Below, one piece after another: positions 5,690 to 5,695 of a stretch of DNA of 5,695 nt (its first letter is position 1; the number at the start of each line of letters is the position of its first letter). The notes below the pieces were generated by a model that saw only the letters and a program-made list of their open reading frames with translations, made no database searches and was not told the origin of the DNA. The translations under genes and the position numbers were made by a program. The stretch is taken from assembly GCA_902797345.1 (NCBI GenBank), contig CADBSL010000210.1, forward strand, positions 1 through 5,695. The letters are read 5' to 3'. The DNA comes from an uncultured Eubacteriales bacterium. Its GTDB lineage: Bacteria; Bacillota; Clostridia; Peptostreptococcales; Anaerovoracaceae.

Positions 5690-5695
5690 GTAAAA

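Noticed and set aside
3136..5693. Plus-strand open frames opposite the MBL, flavodoxin, RHH and SPFH genes (for example 3136-3807 and 4899-5693)
   Set aside because: The minus-strand proteins have intact family motifs throughout; the plus-strand translations show none and are explained by codon bias.

Overview
The window looks like a chromosomal segment from a member of the Bacillota, most likely a Clostridia relative with moderately high GC. The pointers are strong AGGAGG-type ribosome binding sites, short intergenic gaps, and protein families that I associate with gut and anaerobic Clostridia, such as the HTH protein with the CNYYC cysteine cluster and the SPFH protein with the AQPVVNSGSIY tail. 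This assignment is inferred from style and recalled families, not from a marker gene. There is no rRNA, tRNA, transposase, integrase, CRISPR array or phage gene.

Every gene I can support is on the minus strand, so transcription runs from 5695 towards 1. In that order: an SPFH/stomatin-like membrane protein (5675-4650); a small coiled-coil plus ribbon-helix-helix (Arc-like) protein (4595-4308); a flavodoxin-family protein (4286-3831); a fusion of a metallo-beta-lactamase-fold hydrolase with a GNAT acetyltransferase (3831-2272); a WYL-domain regulator (2206-1202); and a Cro/C1-type HTH protein with a C-X3-C-X3-C cluster (1157-642). Gaps are 54, 21, -1, 65 and 44 bases. No terminator-like hairpin was found in the gaps, and a clean rho-independent terminator (about 624-587) follows the sixth gene. 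The six could be one transcript, possibly with an internal promoter before the WYL gene.

Beyond the terminator a second unit begins with a consensus TATAAT (527-522). It holds a small ORF of unsure frame (starting at 507 or 500), a 49-residue mini-protein resembling the core of DUF1232/YkvA (394-245), and a membrane-anchored protein cut by the window edge (242-1). These three are overlapping or nearly touching.

Functionally the first run combines a membrane scaffold, two or three DNA-binding regulators, a redox flavoprotein and a hydrolase/acetyltransferase fusion. A stress or membrane-homeostasis theme is possible, but no shared substrate can be read from the sequence. The most unusual items are the MBL-GNAT fusion, the SPFH plus coiled-coil RHH pair, the SPFH insertion, and the two competing frames of the small ORF in the second unit.
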